Assembly (NCBI GenBank): GCA_037074705.1
Contig: CM073594.1
Span: 77,253,009-77,317,008 of the forward strand
Direction of reading: 5' to 3'
Length of the DNA stretch: 64,000 nucleotides
Source: Zhengitettix transpicula
Taxonomy: Eukaryota; Arthropoda; Insecta; Orthoptera; Tetrigidae
Part shown: positions 35,399 to 46,860 of the stretch, piece after piece
How the letters are laid out: the number at the start of each line of letters is the position of its first letter
Numbering within the stretch: the first letter of the stretch is position 1
Made by a program: the position numbers and the translations under genes
The notes under the pieces: generated by a model
What the model was told of the DNA's origin: nothing
What the model saw: only the letters and a program-made list of their open reading frames with translations
Databases searched by the model: none

Positions 35399-36451
35399 TG
35401 TAATACCAATTAAACAGGCCATTAATTGTTTTAATATAATTAAATTGTTAGTGGTACGAATGCGTAAAGGCGGGTTTTTCCTTTGTTTAACAATGGAAAC
35501 TGAAAAACCGCTCGCTAGTAGAACGGCAGTCTGGAATCGGCGATGAAAGGTGAAGGAGTCGAAAATCTGCGTACGAGAGATGAGACAGTTAAAAGTCGAC
35601 GGCGAGATATAATACAGTTCAGTTCACCTAGAGCAACAAACAGTAAAGTCTGCAGATATAAAGTACGAATGGCGAGATCCTGTATTTTTACATGAAAGCA
35701 AGCAAATATTTTTACGGAGAGATTTACATAATAATTTGCAAACGGTGAAGAAAATGGTTGTTTCACGCTAATTGAACAGTTTTTGCAAGGAGGAGACCGG
35801 AAACGACTAGTTGGCCAAAAGGGGCGGCTCATCCGAGGTTCCAGATAGCAGAGGACGAGTATTTCAATCATGTGTATTAAAAATTTCAATGCAGTGTAGA
35901 GTCTGTGTAAAAATGGCCTTTTAGTGTGGTAGTTTTCAAAATACAAGAGAGAGATCTGGTACCAGACAGACATTCCGTGAGTAACAAAACTTTTATACAA
36001 ATTTGAAAACGATAATTAAAAAGGTATAATCAGATTTCGTTCAGTTTTCGTTTAATTTAGTTTTCTTCTGTTTCACTTACCTTAATATTGTTTTAGGTTA
36101 ACTTTTTATATTTGACTTGTTAATTGTCAGTTTATACATTGCTTTTGTTCTAATTATCAAATCCAGTAGTGACCCTGAGATATAGAGATCCAACGTATTT
36201 GATTGTAATGATATACGAATTGTATTTTCATAAATGCCACGAATTAATAAATGAAAAATTAAAGTATTTGTTGGTAGCTGGATGAAAGTGCAAAATAGAT
36301 CTTATACAATGTAAATTTATAAACAATCAATTTTTAAATATAACTAAATTTTCGTTAATTGATTCATTAATTAACCCTATCAAGGTGTTTATTACTTTAA
36401 TGGCTTCACCAAAGTGGAAAAAATTAATCGTAAACCTTGTTGTTTATTACA
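35399..36451 (+). mobile_element. Solo-LTR-like element, copy D
   Basis: 1053 bp from TGTAATACCAATTAA to TTTATTACA. ATAT precedes (35395-35398) and follows it, a 4 bp target duplication such as Gypsy-type integrases make. It is close to copy A: GCTCATCCGAGGTTCCAGAT, CTGGTACCAG (35956), CAGATTTCGTTCAGTTTTC and GACCCTGAGAT. A splice-donor-like GTGAGTAAC follows the palindrome (35977). A decayed PBS-like block TGGCTTCACCAAAGTGG lies at 36400. The 161-codon minus frame 35515-36000 is antisense and not a gene. Confidence 0.78.
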
Positions 36452-37029
36452 ATATATTAAACTAACACCAAATAAAGTGAAAAAGGGCAAGTTTGTTAGA
36501 TATTTTAAACAGAAATGAATTCAATTTTAATTAGTTAATAAAATTAAAAGAATCTATGCAGCTATAGAGTTTCAGTGCCTTTTATTCACGGACAATTCAT
36601 TAATAGATGGTACATAAATAATTAGGACACCCTGTTAAAGAATTTTGTTACTTGAATTCAATTGTCTTGTACTTTTTAGTAGTGCCACTTAGTGAATGAT
36701 TAATTGCGGTAAATATTTTTTCAGTTGGATTAGTCATCACGTCTTATAAATAGCAGGTCATCCTTTCGATAATATTCTCCAACGAAGGCACTCTTTCTAA
36801 ACAAAATTTTTCTCTATATATTATCACCATTGTCAACTCAGATTGTAACATGTATTTTAAATTACCGAAATTTACTATTTTCTTGCAATAATATCCGTAT
36901 ACATGTACAATGTACGGTTGATGACACACAATATAAGAATTGCAAATTACCCGTAATTCTTAAAGTATAATATAAATAAGATTAGCCATGGAAGCAGAAA
37001 TATGAAGATTAAGGTAAGGTTACAATTTT
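36452..37029. other. AT-rich stretch between LTR-like copies D and E
   Basis: No gene or repeat recognised. Confidence 0.45.
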
Positions 37030-37046
37030 TCATATAAAATTTATTA

Positions 37047-37078
37047 TATTAACGACGCTTCGTCCTAAAATTAGGACC
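37047..37078 (-). ncRNA. Hammerhead-ribozyme-like motif, long stem II
   Basis: The minus strand reads CTGATGA, G, GTCCTAATTTTAGGAC, GAAGCGTCGTTAAT. CUGAUGA is canonical and stem II is a perfect 7 bp hairpin with a two-base turn. The second core strand is GAAG instead of GAAA, which would weaken or abolish cleavage. It is part of a short AT-rich repeat related to 16889 and 51820. Confidence 0.55.
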
Positions 37079-37320
37079 TCATCAGATAATGACAATTAAT
37101 TAATTAGGAGCACTTTAAGACAAATGTTAAATTATCTGCATTTCGATGTCGTAGTATAGAATCATCCACTTATATCTCAAATTAATTAAATATTAAAACT
37201 AATGACAATTTAAGCAAAGAAATTACAATGTACGTTACCTTCCATATAAAAAAACATGTAGTTTAAATCATTATCCATGATTCATAAATGTTAACGATGT
37301 ACATAGAATTTATAATATAT

Positions 37321-38378
37321 TGTAATAATCAACCGTTAACCTTTAATTAGCCCCACGTTGTGGAACCAAAATATGTAATATTCAACCGATTGGGTTTAAT
37401 TAAATAAAAGAATTAATAAAATTTAATACATAAAATGTAACATTATTTATTTTCACTTTGTGGCTTCTAACTAAAAAGCAATTACAATTTAAAATTTAAA
37501 ATTTATCAGGGCCTTCACTGGGTTTGATAATGGACACAACAAATTGATTTAAAAATCTTATTAACAAACAGTTCACATTTACCTAAACAATACGTCGATA
37601 GAAATAAATTTAAAAGGAAATAAATTAACTTTGACAATTAAAAGAGAACGAAATCTGACTCTATTCTTTAATTACGTTTACAATTAATCATTAGTTTGGT
37701 TTTATTACTTACATCTGTCCAGCTGGTATCAGCATTCTTTTGGTTTCGGAATTGCGCTATTGAAAAATTATATACTTATTCTAAAATGTCGACTCACAGA
37801 TTTTACACTATTGAAGCCAAAACTGATAGGCTCCCAGGAACTCGGATGATTCTCCTGAATGTCAGCTATCTGATGTCTGCTCGCCTTATACGAATCCTAT
37901 GATTCGTAGATTTGTTTGTCTTTTACCGCTTTGGACTTAAACTGCAACTTTACTATTCCGGCTGGCTATAGACGTAAACTGCTGACTTCCTTTCCTGGCT
38001 GGCTGTAGACGTAAACTCTCTTAGACTCTCCTGGCTGGCTGTAGACGTAAACTGCTTTTACTTAGCGATATTTACGATGTAATACTTCCGTGAATTTTTT
38101 TTACTTTGTCTTAAATTCACAACTTTGTTTAATAATACATTAACGACGGCTAGTCTCTACTCTAGTATTATTTATTCCGTCCTCTGAAATGTCCCGCCAC
38201 CAACTGACTCCTAGTTCTCTCGAGTTTTAGCGCGCATACGCCATTTTTGACTTTTCGACAAAGCAAAGTGAGCTCGCTTTTCATTGTCGCTTTGTTCGAT
38301 CAGACCGCTATAATGGATTTATCAAACAATTCAAATTTTACGTCCAAACAATTAATGACCTAATTAATTGGCATTACA
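37321..38378 (-). mobile_element. Solo-LTR-like element, copy E (reverse orientation)
   Basis: 1058 bp reading on the minus strand from TGTAATGCCAATTAATTAG to GATTATTACA, bracketed by ATAT at 37317-37320 and 38379-38382. Minus-strand landmarks are AAAGCGACAATG..AAGCGAGCTC, a splice-donor-like GTAAGTAA (37707-37712) and AGTCAGATTTCGTTC. Near the 3' end GGTTCCACAACGTGGGGC (37350-37367) matches 11 bases (CAACGTGGGGC) of a tRNA-Lys PBS and is preceded by ATATTACA. A private triplicated unit (GGCTGGCTGTAGACGTAAAC, plus-strand sense) is at 37964-38055. Confidence 0.78.
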
Positions 38379-39300
38379 ATATTTTTATGCCTTTTTCATA
38401 ATGGCCATTCAACAGTATTACTTTCGCAACCTAAAAAATGCGATGCCTTGACCTTTGATGCTAAAGATCCACTTTCTATCAACTACAAGGACTCTCCATT
38501 CGATTCTGGTGTATAATTGTGAATAAATTTGTACATATCGATGTCTTTACTAAATTATACCTAGCACTGTTGGGAAAGTGTCGTTCGAATGAGTTACCGA
38601 TCCGCAAAGAGCATGCGTGTCATATTTTTTTGAGAAAAGCCTTTTCATCTGTAATTATTCATGGAAAATGTAAAGTCGCGTTCTTTTGATATCCCCGCGG
38701 CATTAGCAAGTTCACGTACCTTCGTACATCATTCCCATTTTGAAATTAACTGGTTCTGATTTGTAAGTTGTCGGTGTGCAGAGATAACATCGTGACTGTT
38801 TGCACAGAATCACTGGTGCTTGTTCTTGTGGAGAACCGACACGTTCACAGGAGGCAGTAAATCCGTAAAACTTTCCCCGAGGCAATCTGCGAGGAATTTC
38901 GCGTTCATAAAGTCTTCCCAGCTGACAAAAGAGCGACCCCATGGGTCCAATAAACCGCGTACGCAGTCACAATGGCCTTGTACCTGGGACTCGCAAACAC
39001 AAACAACCACCTGCCAGGACAACGCAATCAGCAAATCACAGGTTCACATCCTGGAACGTGCGTTGGCTAAGCGTGTGCAGACCACGGAAGACGGAAGAGC
39101 GATTATCTACACGACCCGGATTAAATCCACAACAGTGTCAAGCTGAAAAGTCACAGCAAAAAAGTGTCGATCAAAACTATCTCCAGCATACTCTCATAAT
39201 CTTGAATTTGGAACGAAAATAATTGTAATAAAACAATAAAGTTCCTCGATCATCTGCTCGATTTCAGTGTTCACCTTTTTTCGTTCGCATGTTACATACA
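38379..39300. other. Non-coding stretch with a less AT-rich block
   Basis: Positions 38720-39180 are of balanced composition. The two overlapping plus-strand frames (38820-39146 and 38941-39222) and minus-strand frames (38712-38942, 38810-39034) have no recognised family. Possibly an old transposon or a unique conserved segment. Confidence 0.3.
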
Positions 39301-39304
39301 ATAT

Positions 39305-39460
39305 AATAATTAATAAGAAAAATAGCCAATTCAGACAAAAAAAATGATAATATAAATACCACACAACGTTTCTAGGATCCTTGTCCCTTCCTTGAGGTGC
39401 GAAGAAGAACCTAGAGCGACACAACTGCACTTGTCAGTTGACTAAACTCAAAAGCGACGA
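39305..39460 (-). mobile_element. Penelope terminal repeat with hammerhead-like motif, downstream of its ORF
   Basis: The minus strand at 39358-39398 reads CTCAAGGAAGGGACAAGGAT, CCTAGAAACGTTGTGTGGTA, then TTTGTCTGAATTGGCTATT. It lies about 150 bases downstream of the Penelope RT/endonuclease relic in the same orientation, where the 3' terminal repeat of such an element is expected. This physical link is why similar motifs elsewhere are assigned to Penelope-type repeats. CUGANGA is eroded to CUCAAGGA here. Confidence 0.7.
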
Positions 39461-39596
39461 AAACGAAACGACAATGGGAGAGCCGAAGGGTTAGCGTAAC
39501 AATAAGGGAGCAACGACAACGGGAAAACAGAAGGTTTAGCATAATAATAACGGATCATAGGAAATATTGAGTTTCATAGTGTGATGTTTGATTTAA

Positions 39597-40765
39597 TGTG
39601 AAGCATCTATGAAATGAGTCTGGAATTGTACCTGGTGTCAATGTCTAAAATATTAGCATTTTGCCAATCAAATGTATGTTTCGAATTAATGATATGTTTG
39701 GAGACTACATATTAGATATATGTTCCTTGATACGTGTGTTAAGGGAACGTTTTGTTTGCCCTATGTAGCAGGAATTACAATTCGAGCAAGAGATTTTGTA
39801 AACAACACAATGTTTGCTGTAGGTGTCAAGTGGGTCCTTGTGGTTTTAATTAAGTAGGAAAGGGTATTAGTGGATCTGTAAATGATGGATATTTTATATT
39901 CTTTGATTATTTGGATAAATTTGTGATAAGGACGAACGATAAAAAATTTGGCTTGAGGCGTTTGGGGACAATTGACAGTAGGATATTGGATGTTGTTCAA
40001 TCTGCTGTTTATGTGTTTAATAATAAAATTTAAACGGAACTCACTAAAATGTTTCGGACAATATTTAAGTTGTGTTGATGGAACTTGTAGTTATAAAGTA
40101 GTACAGCTCTGTCTACAAGATTGTATACCATAGCTCTCTTTTGGTTAGGACGATGATCAGAAAGATAATTGAGAACACGTCCAGAGTATGAACCAATTGG
40201 TGATAATGGAAATATTGTGAATGAATACAGTGACATCAAGGAAATTAAGAGAACGGTTGTTTTCAAGTTCATGGGTGAATTTTATGTTGGGATGATAATT
40301 ATTGAAAGTATTGACTATAAAGTTGATTTGAGAGTATTAACAATACCAAAAAATGTCATCTACACATCGGATGTAGCAAAGACGTTGTACAGGAAGTAGA
40401 GAAAGACAAGAATTTTCAAAATCTCTCATGACTATCTCAGCAATACAAGGACTAGGGGGCTTCCCGTGCGAAACCATTGATTTGATGTTTGTGAACCTGA
40501 TTAAACTTGAAATAAGTGGAATTGAGGATTAGATTTATAATGCATTAAATTCCTTGAAGTGGAATTTTAGTATCTCTACTGAAATTGAACCATCTGTTTT
40601 TTAAACTGTTAATGACTAAATCGTTGGGAATAGAGTTGAATAAGGAAACATCATGAGAAATTAACGAGTGGTCACGAGGGACGGTGAGGTGCTTGATTTT
40701 ATCAATAAATTGGTAAAAAAAATTAACAGAATAATGGCTATCTTTCTTATTAATTATGTTCATTC
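39597..40765 (-). pseudogene. Penelope-like retroelement: reverse transcriptase plus GIY-YIG endonuclease
   Basis: The minus-strand segments lie in order with frameshifts. 40763-40545 holds RT motif A (HSLISHDVSLFNSIPNDLVI, a variant of SLDVVSLFTNIP). About 40480-40390 holds motif B (INGFARGKPPSPCIAEIVM) followed by the catalytic CYIRCVDDIFW. About 40310 has IKFTHELENNRSLNFLDVTV. 40272-40030 is the thumb (NYLSDHRPNQKRAMVYNLVD, then KFHQHNLNIVRNIL). 40000-39720 is the linker and GIY-YIG nuclease (KISIIYRSTNTL, then in another frame a Cys pair, CYIGQTKRSLNTRI). The tail has FDWQNANILDIDTRYNSRLI. This RT followed by GIY-YIG is diagnostic of Penelope-like elements. The N-terminal RT part is missing and stops and frameshifts abolish function. 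Confidence 0.92.
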
Positions 40766-41336
40766 AGTAGTAATTTTTTTCATTTTAGGTACAATATCGT
40801 TCAACGCTTGAAGTGGTCATGGCTCTATTGAAAACGAAAGAAAAGTGAAATACGGTGTGGTTTAACGACAATTTAAAACAAGATTATCAAAACAGAAGAT
40901 TTAACACTATCAATTTTTGTTTTACGCTTACAAAAGTCTTGTTGTCTTACGAAAATACGTCTTTCGATTTTCCAATCAACAAATAATTTAAGCTTTAAAC
41001 ATTTGATTCACAAGAAAAAGAATTTAATTCAGAATTATGCTTGGTTCCCTTTGTTAGTTACAATATCTAATACTATTTACGTTATTGTAAAATGAAAGAT
41101 AAATATCAACAATATTCCAACCGGGTGATCATAGGAAATATTAGTGGTGGCATCTGGACCGCAAGTGCGGAGTCTTCATGCTTTTAATGGACATTCCATA
41201 TAACATAGATACGATCCTGACATGAAATGAAAATTCCACGGGAGAACAAATAAATTTGTGAGCGAGTTAAAGGTTTGTGCGTTAATGATTTTGGTTCATT
41301 TTGAAAATAAATTTATAAATTAATTTAATTCACAAA
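40766..41336. other. Non-coding stretch between Penelope relic and Helitron
   Basis: May include decayed upstream Penelope sequence, but no RT motif could be read. Confidence 0.35.
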
Positions 41337-42734
41337 TCTATATAATAAAAAAGGATGTATATTTGTATGTATGTATGTATGTATTTACGTTGTTCTTTAT
41401 ACAAATTTTATCGCGTGGACAGAATTCAACAAAAATTGGTATATATATTCTGCCAAAATCGAGAACCGGTACTGTGGGGGTGAGAAACCCCTAGAATAAA
41501 CGTGGAAAAAATTATAATTGAAATAAGTTACGAATTAGTTTTAAATTACTGCGCGAGACGATGACGTCATAAGTTTTCAAGACATTGACGCATCCTAAAT
41601 ATAGTTCTGTATTTCGTAATGAAATAAAGCAGAAATATTTTGATTGAATAAAAAGTAAAATTTTTTCCAGTATTACTCCATCGAATAGTAATAAAAAACA
41701 ATACGAAACACTTTACCATCCTTGCGCAAAGTTAATTTGGAAAAGTTAATTATCCCGCTATCTTTGATAAAGCCAATATGGCGCCTTATAATACATTCAA
41801 ATGTGTGTCGGTCGAGATTTATAAAATTTCATAATATAACGTACTATTGTATCCTGTATAATATTTCAGAAGATAATAAGATTTGTCTAAGGTACGACTG
41901 CTGAATTATATGTTTGTAAGTATAAAAGTATTGAAAATGACGTACGGAACTCCGAAAGTTTTTATGGTCGTTATTCAATTAATGCACTATCAGTCAAAGG
42001 TATGTACAGAAATAGAAACATTTAAATTGAATTAAAAGTACAATTAATTATACTTTACGCAACGTATTTCTATAAATTTGTATAAATGTAAACAAATTAT
42101 TGCGTGCAATTTGTGTCGTGAAACAAAAATTTGAGGTTAGGATAGCAATATTTGTTTTCCATTTTTGGCAACGACGTTATAGATGTTCAATTTCTGAGAA
42201 ATGAAGCTGAGCAAAAATATTTTGATTGAATAATAAGTATAATTAAATCTACCAATACCACATCGAGTGATAAATATAATTTATTATGAAAGGTTATACA
42301 ATCCATGGCATTAATTTTCTTTTAAATAACTTGACTTTTGACGTGGAATATTTAACGGGATCAGGGACCAATATGTTTCCCAATTATATCTTGCAATACG
42401 CACTGGAAGATACATAGAATTATGATAAAAACAATACTTAAATGTTCAAAATTGATATTTTTTTTATTGAAGACAGCGTATTTCGTAATGTTTTGCATTA
42501 ATTTTATACAATGCTACCAACTGCAGATTGCTAAAACCACCAAATAGTTTAATTTCAGATGGAAAAATTATATGTCTACAAATATAATTTTAAGTTAGTG
42601 ACTTAAACACCTTCAGCATGGGAGGTGAACACATTTAGGGATAGGGTTCGAGGAGCGTTACATAAAAATAGCGCAAAAGCAACCGAAATTGGAGTGTATC
42701 GGGACATCTCGGGCAACGCCGCGCACCCAGCTAG
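41337..42734 (+). mobile_element. Non-autonomous Helitron, copy 1
   Basis: It begins TCTATATAATAAAAAAGGAT after A and ends in CACCCAGCTAG before T. A GC hairpin (CGGGCAACGCCGCG) precedes the terminal CTAG. TC...hairpin-CTRR ends and A/T insertion without target duplication are known Helitron hallmarks. A (GTAT)n run sits at 41364-41384. The first ~170 bases and the last ~40 match copy 2 (54675-55271). An internal block (GCAGAAATATTTTGATTGAAT) is roughly duplicated at 41630-41760 and 42200-42310. There is no Rep/helicase coding, so it depends on an autonomous partner. Confidence 0.8.
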
Positions 42735-43822
42735 TATTAAATAAAATTGTATATGTCAGATACTGGTTAAAATTCAAATGGTTTCTAAAATCATTTTATT
42801 TGTTCAGATGAATATTGCAAACGGCCGAAAGCACTGCTAATTCTAAATTAATGTTTAGAAAATAAAGAACAGTTTTTCATGAAAATTTCTGAATAGGATA
42901 ATTTATAAAAATTAACAATTTATCTTATACTATTTTTATTGTAAATTTAAAGAAACTATTAACACTATTACTAGTTTTATAACAGTATTCAACACACCAT
43001 CCTGGACAATATTAGTCATGAACGTAAGAATTATACGTTAAAGTGGAAGTAATGCGAAATACAGTATATTTTAGTATTTTTATAGGAACTGTCAGGATAG
43101 AAACCTCCCTCGTATTTACGCTTGGATGGGAATCGATTTAACGGCAAGCAAGGGGTAGGTAGCATCGAATTGGCCGATATTCAATTCTCCGCAGAATTCG
43201 TCGAAGCACAACGATTCTAATACACCCAATCTAATTTTTTGTTAAAAATAACTATTACAATCTAACGCTCAATAAGTGTATAAAATGTAAGCTGCAGTTT
43301 GGTACAAATATGTAAACTTGACTATTTGATCATTAGGAATCACTTGTCCATATTTATTAATTTTAGGGTATATGGGAAGGGAGCATTTGTGAAGAACGCG
43401 GAAGAAGCACGAAGCAAAGATGTGTAAACGTCATATGAAATCATAAAATTGTATAATTTCCAATAAGAAGTAACCAGAACGAACCTAAAAGCAACCTCAG
43501 CCAAAACTGTCTGATATTTCTAATACGAGAAAAGGCACTAGCACCTGGTTACAGTACAAAAGGAATTGTACAACAGGCCAATAGTCCAGGTCCAATAGAC
43601 CTCGGACCAGCAAACTCAGGCCTAATTTCTCAGAATTGAGGGCCATGTTTTGGTGGCAGGGACAGAGATATACACTGACTCTCAAAGGTCTGACCTTCCA
43701 CATGGAACGAGAAATGATTTGTTGTCTCTTACACCCACTTAATACACCAAATCCCAAGATAGGTCAACCTCTTCAGTCATTGATTGATGGGCAATCCCCA
43801 TTATTCTAATGAATATAATAGA
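42735..43822. other. AT-rich non-coding stretch
   Basis: No gene supported. Positions 43490-43780 are less AT-rich; the frame 43497-43757 (minus) is unrecognised. Confidence 0.35.
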
Positions 43823-44530
43823 CTGGCTCCGGTGTCGTATTATGAGCGTCCGTCCCCTGAGCGGACAACAGTCCCTTCCTCAATCCTGACCGCTGAGCGA
43901 GCAGCTTTAGCAGTCTTTGTTTTAACATTAAGTGAACGTAATTCAAATTTAACGCATAAAATTTCTGAAACTTATCTGTATTTATAGTTTCTATCTCTCT
44001 CTATAATACGGAAACTGTTCCAATTGGTATAATTCGTTGAATAAGTATGCTTAGAAATGATACAAATCTTTTAACAGTTATATTTATCTAACGTCCTTAA
44101 ATAAATAAAAACATCAACCTGTTTACTTATAAATTTATTATTAATTTAAATTTTTAAACCTTATAATAGAAAAAGCTTCCTAAAAGTTGCATCCCTAATT
44201 TATTAAGACCTTTTCAGGTGTTGTGAAGTCAATTAAATGATATAATTTAAAAATCCGTGTTGTCTAAGTATCCAACAAACAATATTTTACAAACAAGATA
44301 ATTTATAATACAATTAATTAAAAACTTATTGAAGATTACTTAAATTAATTACTTGAAATGTAGTGTGGGTAAATCACATCTAAGAAATTTATGCATTACT
44401 TAGTGTTAAAACCAAGACTGATAAAGTTGCTCTTCGGAAAACTTTATACCTGCTCGCTCACAGCGGTCAGGATTGAGAAAGTGACTGATGTCCGCTCAAG
44501 GCACGGCCGCTCGTAATACGGAGCCCTGGC
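43823..44530. mobile_element. Non-autonomous element with ~120 bp inverted ends
   Basis: Arms 43823-43940 and about 44395-44530 are inverted copies. Both contain GGCTCCG, GTATTA.GAGCG, CGGCCGT/GTCCGTCCCCTGAGCGG, TCAATCCTGACCGCT, GAGCGAGCAG and CAGTCTT.GTTTTAACA. The span is about 0.7 kb, with AT-rich middle and no coding frame. The right-hand outermost bases read inward as CAGGGCTCC, reminiscent of hAT-type TIRs (CAGNG...), but I see no clear 8 bp target duplication. It could be a MITE or two opposed repeat copies. Confidence 0.6.
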
Positions 44531-44649
44531 TCTCTATGTTTCATGTTTGATTCCAGATTGACAGAAAAATCCATTTTGTACCATTCGGAGGGAGCTGAAT
44601 CAAAATTGATAGTACTATCAATTGAAATTAGTGAGGTTATTCTTTATAT

Positions 44650-45604
44650 TGTAGAGATCAACAATTTGTAATGCAAGTTTTATTTAATAATGTTTCTTTA
44701 ATATTATTTTCGGCGTAGTTATTGAGGCCAGAGCATTGTTTAGCTGAAGAATGCAAAGACTGAAAATTTTTATACGCAATTATTGTCGGAGTAGCGTATG
44801 TAAGACGCACAGAACTTTAGCAGAAACATTCAGTGTGTTGTGGGAGCCTGACGAGTGTGTTTCTGGAGCCTGACCAGGGTGGTCATGGCGAGTCTGAGTG
44901 GTCTGGGAGCTTGACCAGTTTCTTTCTAGAGCCTGACCAGGGTGGTCATGGCGAGTCTGAGTAGTCTGGGAGCTTGACCAGTGTGTTTTCGGAGCTCAAA
45001 TGATAAAGCTGATGAAGGAGTATGTTTTGAGAGGCTGACCAGTGATGAAGCTTGCCTTGGGGACTTCAACCAATCTAAAAAAGAAAATAGGACGACGTAA
45101 AGTTTGTGAACAGTTGTTAGAGAGGCACCGGAATTTTGTGGTGAACGATATATTAATGTGTTATGACATTTTATTTAAATATACTATTTAAAATAAAATA
45201 ACTGTGAAGAGCACAATACAGAACCAGAATAGTGCTAAATAAAATGGTATGTAGAAACTTTGTTTTGTAAACTTTAAAGTAAACATAATTTACCGTCAGA
45301 TTTCGCTAGTTTTTGTTAGATTCTTTAATAAATTCGTTATTGTAATATTTAATTTGGATTTCTTTTGTAACTCTTTTAGTGCAAATTGTAAATTGTAAAT
45401 TGTAAATTAAAGCTGTGGCATATTGTTAAAAAAATAAATATTTACAAAAAATTAAAGTGAATAGAAATTGTAATTAATTTGGAAACCACATAATTTGGCT
45501 GCTACGTGGTGGCATTTTTATTATTATATGATTTTGAATGTTACGTAATTTAGCTGAAACGTTTTGTCATTTTTTTATTTTCCTTTTAAAAATAGTATAT
45601 TACA
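44650..45604 (+). mobile_element. Solo-LTR-like element, copy H
   Basis: 955 bp from TGTAGAGATC to TATATTACA, with ATAT on each side (44646-44649 and 45605-45608). It is more diverged than the others, but keeps GTCAGATTTCG (45295) and a PBS-like TTTGGCTGCTACGTGGTGGC (45494), with a second weaker one at 45549 (TTTAGCTGAAACGTTTTGTC). A private ~62 bp tandem pair lies at 44850-44997 (unit containing AGCCTGACCAGGGTGGTCAT). Confidence 0.68.
44850..44997 (+). repeat. Tandem repeat inside copy H
   Basis: About 2.3 units of ~62 bp. Each unit includes GAGCCTGACCAGGGTGGTCA, TGGCGAGTCTGAGT, GTCTGGGAGCTTGACCAG. Confidence 0.85.
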
Positions 45605-45960
45605 ATATATTATTAGGGTTTTATAAAGAAAATTAAGAATTACACATACGCTAGGATCATATGGTTTCGTTAGGCATTTGCTAAAATTACCTTCTTAGTA
45701 TGATAGTAGAAAACTAATGATTTGTTATATCTACACTGCATTATTAATTATTTGTTAAAGTCTCCTCCATTTTTAAGTCTAGTTAAGATCTAAGTTCCGG
45801 CTCATCAACTGAGAGATTGCCTTAATTTTAATTTATTTGTGTCCATTAATACGATTGAGATTAAACTTTCGTGAATTGTTTGCGCACGCCCGCGAAGATC
45901 TCTGTCGGCCTTTCTAAGTGATAGGCATGTTAAAAACTTTCTAAAACAGTCGTTTTTTAG

Positions 45961-45983
45961 CGCCGAATAATAAGTATTCGGCG
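45961..45983. repeat. Perfect 9 bp hairpin
   Basis: CGCCGAATA, ATAAG, TATTCGGCG: two perfectly complementary 9-base arms about 60 bases before Helitron-derived sequence. Origin unknown. Confidence 0.7.
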
Positions 45984-46039
45984 TCGAAGAAATTAATAGT
46001 TTCGCTTCAAAAATTTTTAGTGTATAATGTCAACCTCTT

Positions 46040-46860
46040 AAATCACTACCAAGGTGAAGGGGTGGAGGCGCGTTGCATAAAAATAACGCGAGACAACCGA
46101 AATTGATGTCAAACCCAGGGTTATGTCAATTCTGACATTCACTACAGTTAAGCTGTAGTTCAGCCCCAATGTGTGGAGGGTGGGGAAGGAAGTGAGTGAA
46201 AGGCCGTTATATAAAAGTAATATGTAAAAAACTAAGGATGGTGTTGAATCTGGGGTTATGGAAATCACTGAATTTAATTCTGACATTCACCAGACTGGGT
46301 AAGATGTAGTTCGTCTTGGAGTGGGGGTGGAAGGGGGTGAAACGCGTAGAAAAGTTTCTACCAAAATTTATACACACGTTACTTACGATCCAGGAACAAA
46401 CACTGAGGGGTTTTGTCTGAAAAAGGGAAAGGAGGGAAGTACCTGTGTAGGTGGCGGTGGAAATAATGCAGGAAAAGGCCTAGATTGGTGTCGATTCCGG
46501 GTTTATAGCAGTCTCTGAGCTTAATTCGTCTATTTAAAATGGTGCTTAATAAAATTTTATGTTCCTCGACATAGAGGTTGACGTGATGAAAAAAGGTTAC
46601 CCGGAGTAGTTTTGACCCTCTTCAGTCACCGAGTGTATATTTGATTTTCTTAGGGCACCAGAAATGTTTTGGTAGCTATGTAGTTAAAGATTTTATTTTT
46701 TTACTCCTTTAAGGGACCAGGATTATTTTAAGTTTTTAGGAAGATAGCGAGTAGTTTTCACTTTTAATTAGGCGTGAATTTTTAGACTTTCTTATTTTTG
46801 TACTTGGAGAATTCCCTAGTTGTTAAATTACCGTCAGCCATCATCCTGGTTCATTTGAAG
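46040..46860 (+). mobile_element. Helitron-internal fragment with minisatellite remnant
   Basis: The interior modules repeat in tandem: CATAAAAATAACGCG...CGAAATTG, ACCCAGGGTTATG, TCTGACATTCAC at 46070-46140, again at 46200-46290 and in part at 46480-46540. They match copy 1 (CATAAAAATAGCGC...GAAATTGG). At 46620-46830 follow degenerate units (TTACTCCTTTAAGGGACCAG) that are the reverse complement of the minisatellite in copy 4. No TC start or CTAG end is present. Confidence 0.6.

Noticed and set aside
35515..36000. 161-codon minus-strand frame
   Set aside because: It lies antisense within solo-LTR-like copy D, is not conserved in copies A or F, and has no recognised domain.
38941..39222. TSWNVRWLS resembling the start of a LINE endonuclease
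   Set aside because: Only about six residues match and no further endonuclease motif follows in any frame.
44850..44997. Possible CRISPR-like direct repeats
   Set aside because: Units are head to tail without unique spacers, in a eukaryotic LTR-like element.
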